DNA of 64,000 nt from Crocinitomix sp. GTDB lineage: Bacteria > Bacteroidota > Bacteroidia > Flavobacteriales_D > Crocinitomicaceae. Below, one piece after another: positions 43,772-52,400 of this stretch; position 1 is the first letter of the stretch, and each line of letters opens with the position of its first letter. Made by a program: the position numbers and the translations under genes. The DNA is taken from NCBI GenBank assembly GCA_013138735.1, contig WTCE01000026.1, forward strand, positions 123,386 to 187,385, read 5' to 3'. The notes beneath the pieces are model-generated. The model was not told the origin of the DNA. It did not search any database and saw only the letters and a program-made list of their open reading frames with translations.

Positions 43772-44977
43772 CTACATTTTACTCAAATCCGGAGCGTTTC
43801 TTTCAAAAGCAGGAATTCCAGTGACATCCATTCCAGTAATTAGGAGGTGAATATCATGTGTACCTTCGTACGTTACAACAGACTCTAAATTCGCCATATG
43901 ACGCATGACAGAAAACTCGTTTGTGATTCCCATTGCTCCTAAAATTTGTCTTGCTTCACGCGCAATATTAAGTGCAATTTCTACATTATTACGTTTGGCC
44001 ATTGAGATTTGAGCGGAAGTAGCTTTGCCTTCGTTTCTTAGCTGTCCTAGGCGCAAAGTCAATAATTGGGCTTTTGTGATTTCAGTCACCATTTCAGCCA
44101 ATTTCTTTTGCGTTAATTGGAAAGCTCCAATTGGAACCCCAAATTGCGTGCGCTCCTTAGAATACCTTAAAGCTTGATCGTAACAATCCATTGCAGACCC
44201 TAACGCGCCCCATGCAATTCCAAATCTTGCAGAATCTAAACAACCGAGCGGTGCACCTAAACCACTTTTATTTGGTAAAAGGTTCGCTTTTGGTACTTTA
44301 ACATTATCAAAAATAAGTTCCCCAGTAATAGAAGCACGCAATGAATGCTTACCGTGCATTTCAGGAGCTGAAAATCCTTCCATTCCTTTTTCAAGGATTA
44401 GGCCATGGATTCTTCCAGATTCATTTTTTGCCCAAACCACAGCTACATCAGCAAGTGGAGCGTTGGAAATCCACATTTTTGCTCCATTTAGCAAATAATG
44501 ATCGCCCATATCTTTAAAATTCGAGATCATTCCACCTGGATTTGATCCATGATCAGGTTCTGTTAATCCAAAACATCCTAAAAACTCGCCTGTAGCTAAT
44601 TTTGGAAGATACTTTTGTCTTTGTTCTTCATTTCCATATTTCCATATGGGATACATTACTAAAGAACTTTGAACAGATGATGTTGAACGTAAACCAGAAT
44701 CACAACGTTCCAGCTCTTGCATTATTAATCCGTAGGATATTTGATCCAAACCAGGACCACCATATTCTTCAGGAATATAAGGCCCAAAAGCACCAATCTC
44801 ACCTAATTGTTTTACTAAATGCTCAGGGAATGCTGCTCTCTCATAATAATCATCTATTATAGGTGATACATTTTGCTTAACCCAATCGCGTGTTGCTCCA
44901 CGAATCAATTTGTGCTCTTCTGTTAACAAATCATCCATATTAAAATAATCTGGATGCGTATATAAATCTGTCGCCAT
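43772..44977 (-). CDS. Acyl-CoA dehydrogenase, glutaryl-CoA-dehydrogenase-like
   Basis: A flavin dehydrogenase of 401 residues that oxidises acyl-CoA esters and passes electrons to ETF. It has GCFGLTEPDHGSNPGGM, the FAD-contact KMWISNAPLADV, the ERTQFGVPIGAFQLTQKKLA segment and the catalytic base E371 in VTYEGTHDIHLLITG. The whole pattern, including DWVKQNVSPIIDDYYERA and the EFSVMRHMANLESVVTYEGT end, is close to glutaryl-CoA dehydrogenase, the lysine/tryptophan breakdown enzyme, rather than to short-chain forms. Substrate remains an inference. A terminator follows. Confidence 0.88.
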   Translation of the reverse strand: MATDLYTHPDYFNMDDLLTEEHKLIRGATRDWVKQNVSPIIDDYYERAAFPEHLVKQLGEIGAFGPYIPEEYGGPGLDQISYGLIMQELERCDSGLRSTSSVQSSLVMYPIWKYGNEEQRQKYLPKLATGEFLGCFGLTEPDHGSNPGGMISNFKDMGDHYLLNGAKMWISNAPLADVAVVWAKNESGRIHGLILEKGMEGFSAPEMHGKHSLRASITGELIFDNVKVPKANLLPNKSGLGAPLGCLDSARFGIAWGALGSAMDCYDQALRYSKERTQFGVPIGAFQLTQKKLAEMVTEITKAQLLTLRLGQLRNEGKATSAQISMAKRNNVEIALNIAREARQILGAMGITNEFSVMRHMANLESVVTYEGTHDIHLLITGMDVTGIPAFERNAPDLSKM

Positions 44978-45094
44978 TTATCTAATTTTTTTGTATTGCT
45001 ACAAAAGTAAATAATTTAACAGCATATAATCAAAGATGTTATATTATTCTAGCTTTGAAATTCAATTCAAACCGAATTCAACTATTTTTGTGAT

Positions 45095-45790
45095 GTGGAA
45101 CCGCAAAATTTTATAAATGAAATAAGCCAGCTAGGCGAACCAATTGAACTGTCAAACCAGTTTAATTTGATTTTTTGGGCATTGATGGCATTTAATTTAG
45201 TTGTTTTTGCACTTGTGCGAACGCTTAACCCCGGTTATTTGCGCCTTTTATTTAGAACAGCTTTTAACAATAGGCAATTGGTTAATAACATTCGTGAAGA
45301 TTTGAATCTCAGAGGAATCACCTCAATTCTTTTGAATCTGACGTATTTCACTTGCGCAGGAGTAATCGCCTGGAAAACAACCCGCTCAGACATTCATAAT
45401 ACGATCCTAATTTTAGTAGCAGCTTTGTTTATTGGGGCGTTCATAAAACTAATAATCATTCAATTATTAATGTTTTTCACTTCGGCCAAAATCGGATTTC
45501 AAGAACACTTGATCAATCACCTCTTATTTTTTCAGATTGGCGGCATTCTTTTGACACCAATTTTAATTTTTACACAATATATACCAACGAGTTACCGTGA
45601 AATTACACTGATTGCAATTTTGATTCTACTTGCCTTAATCATATTCATTAGGGAATTTCAAAGTTTGACGCGAGCAATGCAACATAAAATTTCCTTTTTC
45701 TATATTATTGTGTACCTTTGCACGCTCGAATTGCTCCCATTAGTAGTTGGAATTCGAGTTTTTATCCTGAATAATGGGGTATTGAACTAA
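45095..45790 (+). CDS. DUF4271 integral membrane protein
   Basis: A 231-residue protein with about six transmembrane helices (LIFWALMAFNLVVFALVR, ITSILLNLTYFTCAGVIAW, TILILVAALFIGAFIKLI, LLFFQIGGILLTPILIF and others). It matches DUF4271, a Bacteroidota family found next to the hemD-like gene that follows after 17 nt. It starts at GTG (45095). A TATTTTTG box (45083-45090) lies directly upstream, so the transcript may be leaderless. Function unknown; the pairing with hemD suggests a joint task. Confidence 0.8.
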   Translation: MEPQNFINEISQLGEPIELSNQFNLIFWALMAFNLVVFALVRTLNPGYLRLLFRTAFNNRQLVNNIREDLNLRGITSILLNLTYFTCAGVIAWKTTRSDIHNTILILVAALFIGAFIKLIIIQLLMFFTSAKIGFQEHLINHLLFFQIGGILLTPILIFTQYIPTSYREITLIAILILLALIIFIREFQSLTRAMQHKISFFYIIVYLCTLELLPLVVGIRVFILNNGVLN

Positions 45791-45807
45791 ACAATGAGGT
45801 AGGATTT

Positions 45808-46551
45808 ATGAGCGTTAAAACGATACTAGTTTCTCAACCAAAACCGGAAACTGAAAAATCACCATATTTTGATCTGGCTGACAAATATAAATTGAAGATT
45901 GACTTTAGACCCTTTATTAATATTGAAGGTTTAACAACAAGAGAGTTTAGAGAACAAAAAGTTGAACTGTCTAAAATGACTGCGGTTATTTTAACAAGTA
46001 AAACTGCGGTAGATCACTTTTTTAGAATTGCTGAAGAAACAAGATTTAAAGTGCCTGACGCAATGAAATATTTTTGCATGTCTGAGGCGGTTGCCTATTA
46101 CCTTCAAAAATACGTGGTTTACAGAAAACGTAAGATTTTTTACGGAAGAACAAATATCACTGATTTAATGGAGGTGCTGAAAAAGCACAAAGGTGAAAAG
46201 TACTTATTACCTTGTTCTGACATATTAAGAGCAACTATTCCAAACACACTCGAAGAAAATAATATCAACTTTGCTAAATTGGTTCTTTATAGAACTGTAG
46301 CTTCTGACCTTTCAGATTTGGAAGATGTTAAATATGATATTTTGGTATTCTTTAGCCCTTCTGGAATTGAATCATTATTAAAAAACTTCCCAGGGTTTAA
46401 GCAAAACAAGACTATGATTGCTGCTTTTGGACCAACAACAGCAAATGCTGTAAAACAAAACAACTTAAGGCTTGACATTCATGCCCCTTTGCCACAAGCG
46501 CCGAGTATGACTATGGCCATTGAGCAATTTATCAAAGGAAAGAAGAAATAA
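45808..46551 (+). CDS. hemD: Uroporphyrinogen-III synthase family protein
   Basis: A 247-residue protein of the HemD fold (two alternating domains): ILVSQPKPE, AVILTSKTAVDHFF, YGRTNITDLMEVLKKHKGE and YDILVFFSPSGIESLLKNFP with the AAFGPTTANAV motif. In haem synthesis it would cyclise hydroxymethylbilane to uroporphyrinogen III. The DUF4271-hemD pair is widespread in Bacteroidota. Some of these proteins may have other roles, so enzyme activity is likely but not certain. A strong terminator follows. Confidence 0.8.
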   Translation: MSVKTILVSQPKPETEKSPYFDLADKYKLKIDFRPFINIEGLTTREFREQKVELSKMTAVILTSKTAVDHFFRIAEETRFKVPDAMKYFCMSEAVAYYLQKYVVYRKRKIFYGRTNITDLMEVLKKHKGEKYLLPCSDILRATIPNTLEENNINFAKLVLYRTVASDLSDLEDVKYDILVFFSPSGIESLLKNFPGFKQNKTMIAAFGPTTANAVKQNNLRLDIHAPLPQAPSMTMAIEQFIKGKKK

Positions 46552-46573
46552 AATCAACCTAATTATAAAATTT

Positions 46574-46610
46574 AAAACGTCCTGACATTTATCGTCAGGA
46601 CGTTTTTTTT
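46574..46610 (+). terminator. Strong Rho-independent terminator after hemD
   Basis: AAAACGTCCTGAC (46574-46586) pairs perfectly with GTCAGGACGTTTT (46594-46606) around loop ATTTATC, followed by a run of T to 46610. The loop and the inner four base pairs equal those of the terminator at 30412-30442. Confidence 0.95.
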
Positions 46611-46695
46611 GCTCCAAAATTTATTGGCTAATAATTCTGAACCATTTGGTCTGAAAGTTGTACAAAAGTAAAACACGTTATAATCAAATAATTTT

Positions 46696-47817
46696 ATGTT
46701 TAAAACAGCACTCGTTTCAACGGCACTTCTTCTTTCAACACTTGGGTTCTCTCAAAATGAGTTTACGTTTGAATTCTTCAATTCAATTGAGGATCAGGAA
46801 AATATTTTATTTTCTCCAACCAGCATAAAAATGGCCTTTGCTATGGCTTATGAAGGAACAAGTGGCACAACGCAAGAAGAGTTTGAAAAGGTGTTCAACT
46901 TCACTGAAAATAACGCCGTTTTTTTAGCAGAAATAGCAGAACTAAAAAAGGTGGCTCAAATCTCTAATTCAGTTTGGATTTTAAAGAATTATGAAACACT
47001 TTCTAGCTACAGAAAGAAATTAAAGGATTTATTTGATTCAGAGCCCTATCAAACCGACTTTGAAAAAGATCCAGAAGGAAGTGCCGAGAAAATTAATAAA
47101 TGGATTGAAAAGAACACAAATGGCATGATTAAAGATATGGTAACTGCTGATGCCGTGGCTGATTTCAAATTGGCCATTGTCAATGCGATTTATTTCAAAC
47201 AAAATTGGAAAAAAACATTTGACAAAGAAAAATCTAAAAAGGCCGAATTCAATAACGCATCTGGATCTGTGACAGAAGTTGACATGATGCATGCACTAGA
47301 TCGCTTCAAGTCTTTTGATGGGAAGAATGAAAAAATAATTGAATTGCCTTATAATGATGACAAGACTTCAATGGTAGTAATTCTTCCGAATAAAATGAAG
47401 AACTATGAAATATCAAATGAAGCTTATGACGAACTCGTTTCAAAAATGATTCACCAAAAAGTAAATTTGGATTTCCCTAAATTCACGCACGAAACTCCCA
47501 CTTTTGAACTCAAGCCCTATTTAGAAAAAATGGGCTTAAAAATTGCCTTTTCAAATGCTGCCAATTTTTCTGACATACGGAAAGAAAAAGATTTAAAAAT
47601 TGGAACCGCTTTGCACAAAGCTAAAATCATTGTTAACGAAGAAGGAACAGAAGCTGCGGCAGCAACAATAATTGGTATGGTGGAAACCACTTCAGTATCT
47701 ATCAAACCGCAACCAATTTTAAAAATAACCGTTGATAAACCATTTTATTATTTTATAAAAGACAATGAGTCAAACGCTATATTATTTATGGGAAGAATGA
47801 ATGAAATGGCCTTATAA
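46696..47817 (+). CDS. Secreted serpin (serine protease inhibitor family)
   Basis: A 373-residue serpin with signal peptide (MFKTALVSTALLLSTLGFSQ). Family features: NILFSPTSIKMAFAMAYEGT, NSVWILKNY, DAVADFKLAIVNAIYFKQNWK, MVVILPNKMKNYE and the end DKPFYYFIKDNESNAILFMG. The reactive-centre hinge is EEGTEAAAAT (315-324), with the small-residue pattern of an inhibitory serpin. Counting from P17 = E315 gives P1-P1' as T331-T332, though the exact bond is uncertain. It probably guards the cell against proteases, either its own secreted ones or those of hosts or prey. Bacterial serpins are scattered and often exchanged. Confidence 0.92.
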   Translation: MFKTALVSTALLLSTLGFSQNEFTFEFFNSIEDQENILFSPTSIKMAFAMAYEGTSGTTQEEFEKVFNFTENNAVFLAEIAELKKVAQISNSVWILKNYETLSSYRKKLKDLFDSEPYQTDFEKDPEGSAEKINKWIEKNTNGMIKDMVTADAVADFKLAIVNAIYFKQNWKKTFDKEKSKKAEFNNASGSVTEVDMMHALDRFKSFDGKNEKIIELPYNDDKTSMVVILPNKMKNYEISNEAYDELVSKMIHQKVNLDFPKFTHETPTFELKPYLEKMGLKIAFSNAANFSDIRKEKDLKIGTALHKAKIIVNEEGTEAAAATIIGMVETTSVSIKPQPILKITVDKPFYYFIKDNESNAILFMGRMNEMAL

Positions 47818-47835
47818 ACTCAAACCAAGAGCAAG

Positions 47836-50800
47836 TTACTTTTTCTCAAACCGTGCATACATGGCATCAATGTCGAATTTTTGATAACCTCTGAAGGTTT
47901 GTTTAGCAACTTTAACTTCAGATTCTTTTTCAATTAATCCTAAGGTTTTAATGTGCTGGTAATGCGAATCATTTAAAATTATTGTTGATCCTCCATACTC
48001 GGGTTTCTTTTGGAAAGCAGCTAAACCAACCTCAGCATTTTTAACCAAAATTTGTTTTCCTCTAATGTGTGAATCATCTTTTGATGCAAGTCCCGTTAAC
48101 GCTCCGTCAATTGTAATATTAGTTAAATACAACATTGAACGTTCTCCTGCGGAGACTCCTTTGTCTCCAGAATTAAAAATCTCAATATCATTGATTGTAA
48201 CCGTACTTCCAGAAAAATCTATGCAGTCATTTCCAGTATTGCGAAAGGTAGAATTAGAAAATACTCCTGTGCAGAAATCAGCGTCAAACCCATCACTCTT
48301 AGTGAATTCAATTAAACAATTTTGAATTTTAAAATTTGACCGGATCACATTTAAACCATCCTCACAATTATTTCCGCTAATCGTTAAACCGTCAATATCC
48401 ACTCCTGATTCATAAATATTAAAAGCTCCTGTCAATACCCATCCTTCATAATCCAATGTGTTCATATTCTCTATCACAACATTGCGCACAATAACAGAAT
48501 CGGCTTGTAAAATTGTGATCCCCATTCCTGTTGAATCTGATGATGTAAATTTTATTTCGGCTTCATCCGTCCCCATCATGCGAGTCGTCCCATTCAATAT
48601 TAATCCGCCATTTTCCACAAAATCTATCTGTGTTTCTGGATTAAATTGAACTTCATAACCTTCAGGGATATAAACCAATTCATTAATTTGATAATTTCCT
48701 GCATTAAATGTTACGCGCTGTTCTGCAACCTTATAATATTTTGAAGTTCTGCTAAAATCATTATGCAAACGCACTCGTGGATGCTCTCCTTGTGGTTTTT
48801 TCCATTTTATGAATTTCTTTTTAAAGACTTTTTCTGGAATATTATTGAGTTTAAAAAAGATACGAGATGGTTTTTCATTTAAGACCAAATGGGAAGTATC
48901 AATAAAACTACCTCCCTTAAATCCCTCCAATAAAATTGGCAACTCAAGGTAAATGATGGAATCCTTCGCTGGTTTGACTGAATAGCCGATTATCTCAGCA
49001 GTAGCAAAATGAAAATTTTCCAATTCAATTAAATAATGTAACGAATCAATTTCTGAACGGTAGGCATTTACGCCTATCTCTTCTAAATAAAAAGGTTGAT
49101 CTCCTAAATCATACTGATTTGGCTTTGCTTCAAAATCAACTTGCTGTTTGGTTTGATCCGACATAAAAACGTCCCAACGTTTGTCTAATGTTTTTAATTC
49201 TGTCCGAATTAATTTGGCTTTTTCGTAATAACCTGTTTGATCAAAGCTATAACCTGGCAACTCTGAACCAATCAATGCTACATTATCGGCTATTTCACTA
49301 TTTAGCCTTGCAAAAGCACTATCCAAATAAGCCTCATTTGAAATTTCGGTCAATTTGCGTGTGTATGCTTCGCGAAAATCTTGATTTAAGAATAAATAAT
49401 GATTCAAACCACCCTCTGCAGAAACTTGGTCAAGCTTTTTATTAAACTCGGAGGTTGCAATAAGTAGATTATATGGCTTCACCATTGGAATCATATCAAA
49501 ACCAACGTGCTCTAATTTTGTTGTAATAGGATTATAGTAAAATCGGCGGTTATGCCAAGCTAAACTGTGATGTACATTTCCTAAATCCATTAAAGCATAA
49601 TAGGTGGCAATGCGTTCTATATCAAAAATCAATTCAGGATGTTGATAGCCCTTTTTAAAGTGATTCAATAAAATAGCGCCATTCATAAATTGACCCTTTA
49701 AAACATCCGATTTCATGGTTCTACTAACCTTAAAACAAGTCGCCGTAGCCGCTTCATAATAGGCAGCCGAAATCCGATCTAAACCTTGCTCCCTTGCTAA
49801 AACAGCTAAAGCCCAAAAGGCGGTTTCGTCCATTTTTAATATTGGCCCTTCTCTTCTGTTCCGACTTTCTAATAATTGTTTGTCAAAATGTTCCTCTAAG
49901 GCATACGCTCCTTGATATTGTTCATTCAAATTGACGGATAAAAAAGAATAACGGGTGGACAATAAATCTTGCTCATCACTCAGTTTATGCATAAACCATT
50001 CGTGCATATAATTCCGTGTTTTCGGATGCTGAATTGAAAAACTGCGCAATCCTCTAAAAGCTGTCCCACTTGCCGTTTTAATCCTATATGATGCATTTCC
50101 GCTTATTAAATGATCCGTCCAATCACCTTTTAAGCGTAATTCAATTGGAATTGAATCACCGTCCATAATAATATTTCCTGAAACATAGCCTTTATACTTG
50201 TCCCGAATAATTTCTTCTTTTATTGCTTTGCTGATATAATTATCAATTGTGGCTTGACTAGAGTCTGGTAAATGAATTGAAATGGAATTACTTGCATCCC
50301 AATCCATATTTGATCTGCTACTATGACGAATAACCTGTAAATCGTCAAAATAAGCAACTTCGCCATCACCACCCGCAAAAATGAAAAACGTAGCTGAATC
50401 TAAATCAGTTATTGCTTTGAATTGCAGTACGTGCTTCATCCAACCATCTTTATGCTCATAAAACCCATTTTCTAATGAACTTAATGTGAAATTGGCATTA
50501 CCTGTTACGGAACAAATTAATGCACCCGGCGTTTCGGTTTCTTTTTGCCAAACAGACGCTTCAAAAAATTCTCCCTTTTGAATATCCGTTAAGATAAAAG
50601 ACATGCCATATTTATGAATAGAATCTAGCTTAACCGAATGGTCTCCGTTAAAAGCATATTCGGCACTCTGCGTTTCTGCGGATTTGAATTGAATATTTCC
50701 GTTCTCAAAAACCAAACGACCATCTTCCGTTTTGGTTTGCACTTCTGCGTCACAAAAATAAAGCACCTCAGAATCAGGCATAACATCTTCCTTTGTTCCG

Positions 50801-50874
50801 CAAGAAGAAAGAACAAGGCATACTGCCGAGAGACAAATTATAATCGTTTTAAGGCTACGCTGATTTTTAATCAC
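47836..50874 (-). CDS. CotH-kinase-domain lipoprotein with C-terminal beta-helix
   Basis: A large lipoprotein of about 1012 residues from the GTG at 50874, chosen because it yields a signal peptide with lipobox (LKTIIICLSAVCLVLSSC); the open frame extends upstream to a TTG at 50943. After a carbohydrate-binding-like region (about 30-190) comes a CotH-like kinase fold: LRLKGDWTDH, ASYRIKTASG, FRGLRSFSIQHPKTRNYMHE, QYQGAYALEEHFDKQLLE and YYNPITTKLEHVGFDMIP. The last 300 residues are parallel beta-helix repeats (ITILQADSVIVRNVVIENMN, VDIDGLTISGNNCEDGLNVI). CotH-type kinases phosphorylate proteins in spore formers; here the target is unknown and the enzyme would sit outside the cell. Confidence 0.8.
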   Translation of the reverse strand: MIKNQRSLKTIIICLSAVCLVLSSCGTKEDVMPDSEVLYFCDAEVQTKTEDGRLVFENGNIQFKSAETQSAEYAFNGDHSVKLDSIHKYGMSFILTDIQKGEFFEASVWQKETETPGALICSVTGNANFTLSSLENGFYEHKDGWMKHVLQFKAITDLDSATFFIFAGGDGEVAYFDDLQVIRHSSRSNMDWDASNSISIHLPDSSQATIDNYISKAIKEEIIRDKYKGYVSGNIIMDGDSIPIELRLKGDWTDHLISGNASYRIKTASGTAFRGLRSFSIQHPKTRNYMHEWFMHKLSDEQDLLSTRYSFLSVNLNEQYQGAYALEEHFDKQLLESRNRREGPILKMDETAFWALAVLAREQGLDRISAAYYEAATATCFKVSRTMKSDVLKGQFMNGAILLNHFKKGYQHPELIFDIERIATYYALMDLGNVHHSLAWHNRRFYYNPITTKLEHVGFDMIPMVKPYNLLIATSEFNKKLDQVSAEGGLNHYLFLNQDFREAYTRKLTEISNEAYLDSAFARLNSEIADNVALIGSELPGYSFDQTGYYEKAKLIRTELKTLDKRWDVFMSDQTKQQVDFEAKPNQYDLGDQPFYLEEIGVNAYRSEIDSLHYLIELENFHFATAEIIGYSVKPAKDSIIYLELPILLEGFKGGSFIDTSHLVLNEKPSRIFFKLNNIPEKVFKKKFIKWKKPQGEHPRVRLHNDFSRTSKYYKVAEQRVTFNAGNYQINELVYIPEGYEVQFNPETQIDFVENGGLILNGTTRMMGTDEAEIKFTSSDSTGMGITILQADSVIVRNVVIENMNTLDYEGWVLTGAFNIYESGVDIDGLTISGNNCEDGLNVIRSNFKIQNCLIEFTKSDGFDADFCTGVFSNSTFRNTGNDCIDFSGSTVTINDIEIFNSGDKGVSAGERSMLYLTNITIDGALTGLASKDDSHIRGKQILVKNAEVGLAAFQKKPEYGGSTIILNDSHYQHIKTLGLIEKESEVKVAKQTFRGYQKFDIDAMYARFEKK

Positions 50875-50976
50875 TGATGCACCATTATTGAATGAAAACG
50901 CTAAATTAAATAATCTTAATGTGTGGCAAAGCTTTAAACGCAAAAAGTATATAGCTATTGAACTTCAGTTGAAGAA

Positions 50977-52137
50977 TTAGACAGTTAATGGTTGGTGATA
51001 TACAGTTTGCGTTGGGAATGCCATATCTAAATTATGTTCCCCAAACTGGCGCAATATTGCCAAGTTTATTGTTGTTTGCGTATCAAAAATATCGGCATCT
51101 TTACGAATGAAGTAAATGAAAGTTATTCCTAAAGAGAAATCGCCAAACGAATTAAAACCAATATAGACATCATCCCCAACAATTTTTTTATTGTCAAGGG
51201 CAATTTTCCTTAACAGCGCAATTGCTTCTTCCATTTGATCGGCAGTGGTATCGTAAGTTAAGCCCAAACCAATGTTTACCTTTCGAGTAGGTTCTACGTC
51301 AACATTTTCCACGGCGTCATCCGAAAACATAGAGTTGGGTACCGTAACAATTCGCCCTGCAAGTGTTTCAACGCGTGTACTTCTGATTCCAATTTCTCTT
51401 ACAAAACCATCTATTTCACCAATCTGAATTCGATCGCCCAACTGGAATGGTTTATCAGCAAAAATCATTATTCCACCAAAGAAGTTTTTAACTGTATCCT
51501 GCGCCGCTAAAGCAAATGCCAGACCTCCAATACCAAGCCCTGCAATTACAGCACCAACATCATATCCTGCATTGTTTAACCCTACAATTATTCCCAATGT
51601 CCAAATGATAATCCGTAATCCTTTTCTAAAAATGGGCAATAGTTGATCGTCCAAATCTGACTCAGACTTCTCTGTCATTGGTACGATATACTCCTCAATC
51701 AACGCATCCGACAATCGAGCGATCAGCCAAGTAATATTAATCACAGTTAAAAACCCGAAAACATTCCCCATAAAGGCTCCATCATCAGAATAGTTCAACT
51801 TAGTACTTAGCGCCCACCATGAAACACCCAGTACAAGCGCAAAAACCACTGGTTCCTCGATTTTATCAACAATTATATCATCCAATTTAGACTTGGTACG
51901 TGCTGTTAACTTAGAAATAAAACGTTTTGAAACCCAATACAATATCTTACCGCCAACAAGAGCAGCTAAAATAATACCAAATGCAATCAAATATTGATAA
52001 ATTGTATTGCCATAATAGAGTTTCTCAAAAACACCAAGCGATTCGTTCAGCACTGCATCATCAGCAATAGCCAAATTTGCGGCTTGAACCGTATCAATAA
52101 TTGATGTTTGAATATTAGTACCTAGTGAATCTTGCAT
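50977..52137 (-). CDS. MscS-family mechanosensitive channel
   Basis: A 386-residue small-conductance channel that releases solutes on hypo-osmotic shock. It has an N-terminal extension, about four transmembrane helices and the MscS core: AVIAGLGIGGLAFALAAQDT (pore helix), KNFFGGIMIFADKPFQLGDR, IGEIDGFVREIGIRSTRVET and GRIVTVPNSMF, then the cytoplasmic vestibule. The pore helix has the Gly/Ala packing pattern. It is divergent from the PBP gene with a 263-nt spacer to the chosen PBP start. Confidence 0.92.
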   Translation of the reverse strand: MQDSLGTNIQTSIIDTVQAANLAIADDAVLNESLGVFEKLYYGNTIYQYLIAFGIILAALVGGKILYWVSKRFISKLTARTKSKLDDIIVDKIEEPVVFALVLGVSWWALSTKLNYSDDGAFMGNVFGFLTVINITWLIARLSDALIEEYIVPMTEKSESDLDDQLLPIFRKGLRIIIWTLGIIVGLNNAGYDVGAVIAGLGIGGLAFALAAQDTVKNFFGGIMIFADKPFQLGDRIQIGEIDGFVREIGIRSTRVETLAGRIVTVPNSMFSDDAVENVDVEPTRKVNIGLGLTYDTTADQMEEAIALLRKIALDNKKIVGDDVYIGFNSFGDFSLGITFIYFIRKDADIFDTQTTINLAILRQFGEHNLDMAFPTQTVYHQPLTV

Positions 52138-52265
52138 ATCTTAAAATTTGATAATCAATGGGATTAATTCACAAAACTACCGAAACAAACAACGCAAATT
52201 CAGTCAAGAACAACGCAGTTTTCACAGTGATTTCTTAATAAACTCCTGTTAAAACGTTAAATCTG

Positions 52266-52279
52266 ATTATTCGAATAAT
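52266..52279. repeat. ATTATTCGAATAAT palindrome
   Basis: A perfect 14-nt palindrome in the divergent mscS/PBP1A spacer. It is about 80 nt upstream of the candidate PBP1A promoter; a regulator site is possible but not shown. Confidence 0.4.
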
Positions 52280-52348
52280 AGTTGAGGGGCATCTTATTCA
52301 TGTCATATCGCTAGTGGATAATAAATTTTTAGGGAGAATCCTGTCCAA

Positions 52349-52382
52349 TTTGTTTCAATTGAGGGTAAATTTCTTAATTTTA
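52349..52382 (+). promoter_or_regulatory. Candidate promoter of the PBP1A-sco cluster
   Basis: TTTG (52349-52352), a 22-nt spacer and TAATTTTA (52375-52382), one base off TAnnTTTG. It lies 18 nt before the chosen ATG (52401), which supports that start over an upstream one. Confidence 0.35.
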
Positions 52383-52400
52383 CCCATTGGGAAATACGTT

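Noticed and set aside
50875..50943. TTG start of the CotH lipoprotein
   Set aside because: The added 23 residues would precede the signal peptide; the GTG at 50874 gives a proper lipoprotein leader.
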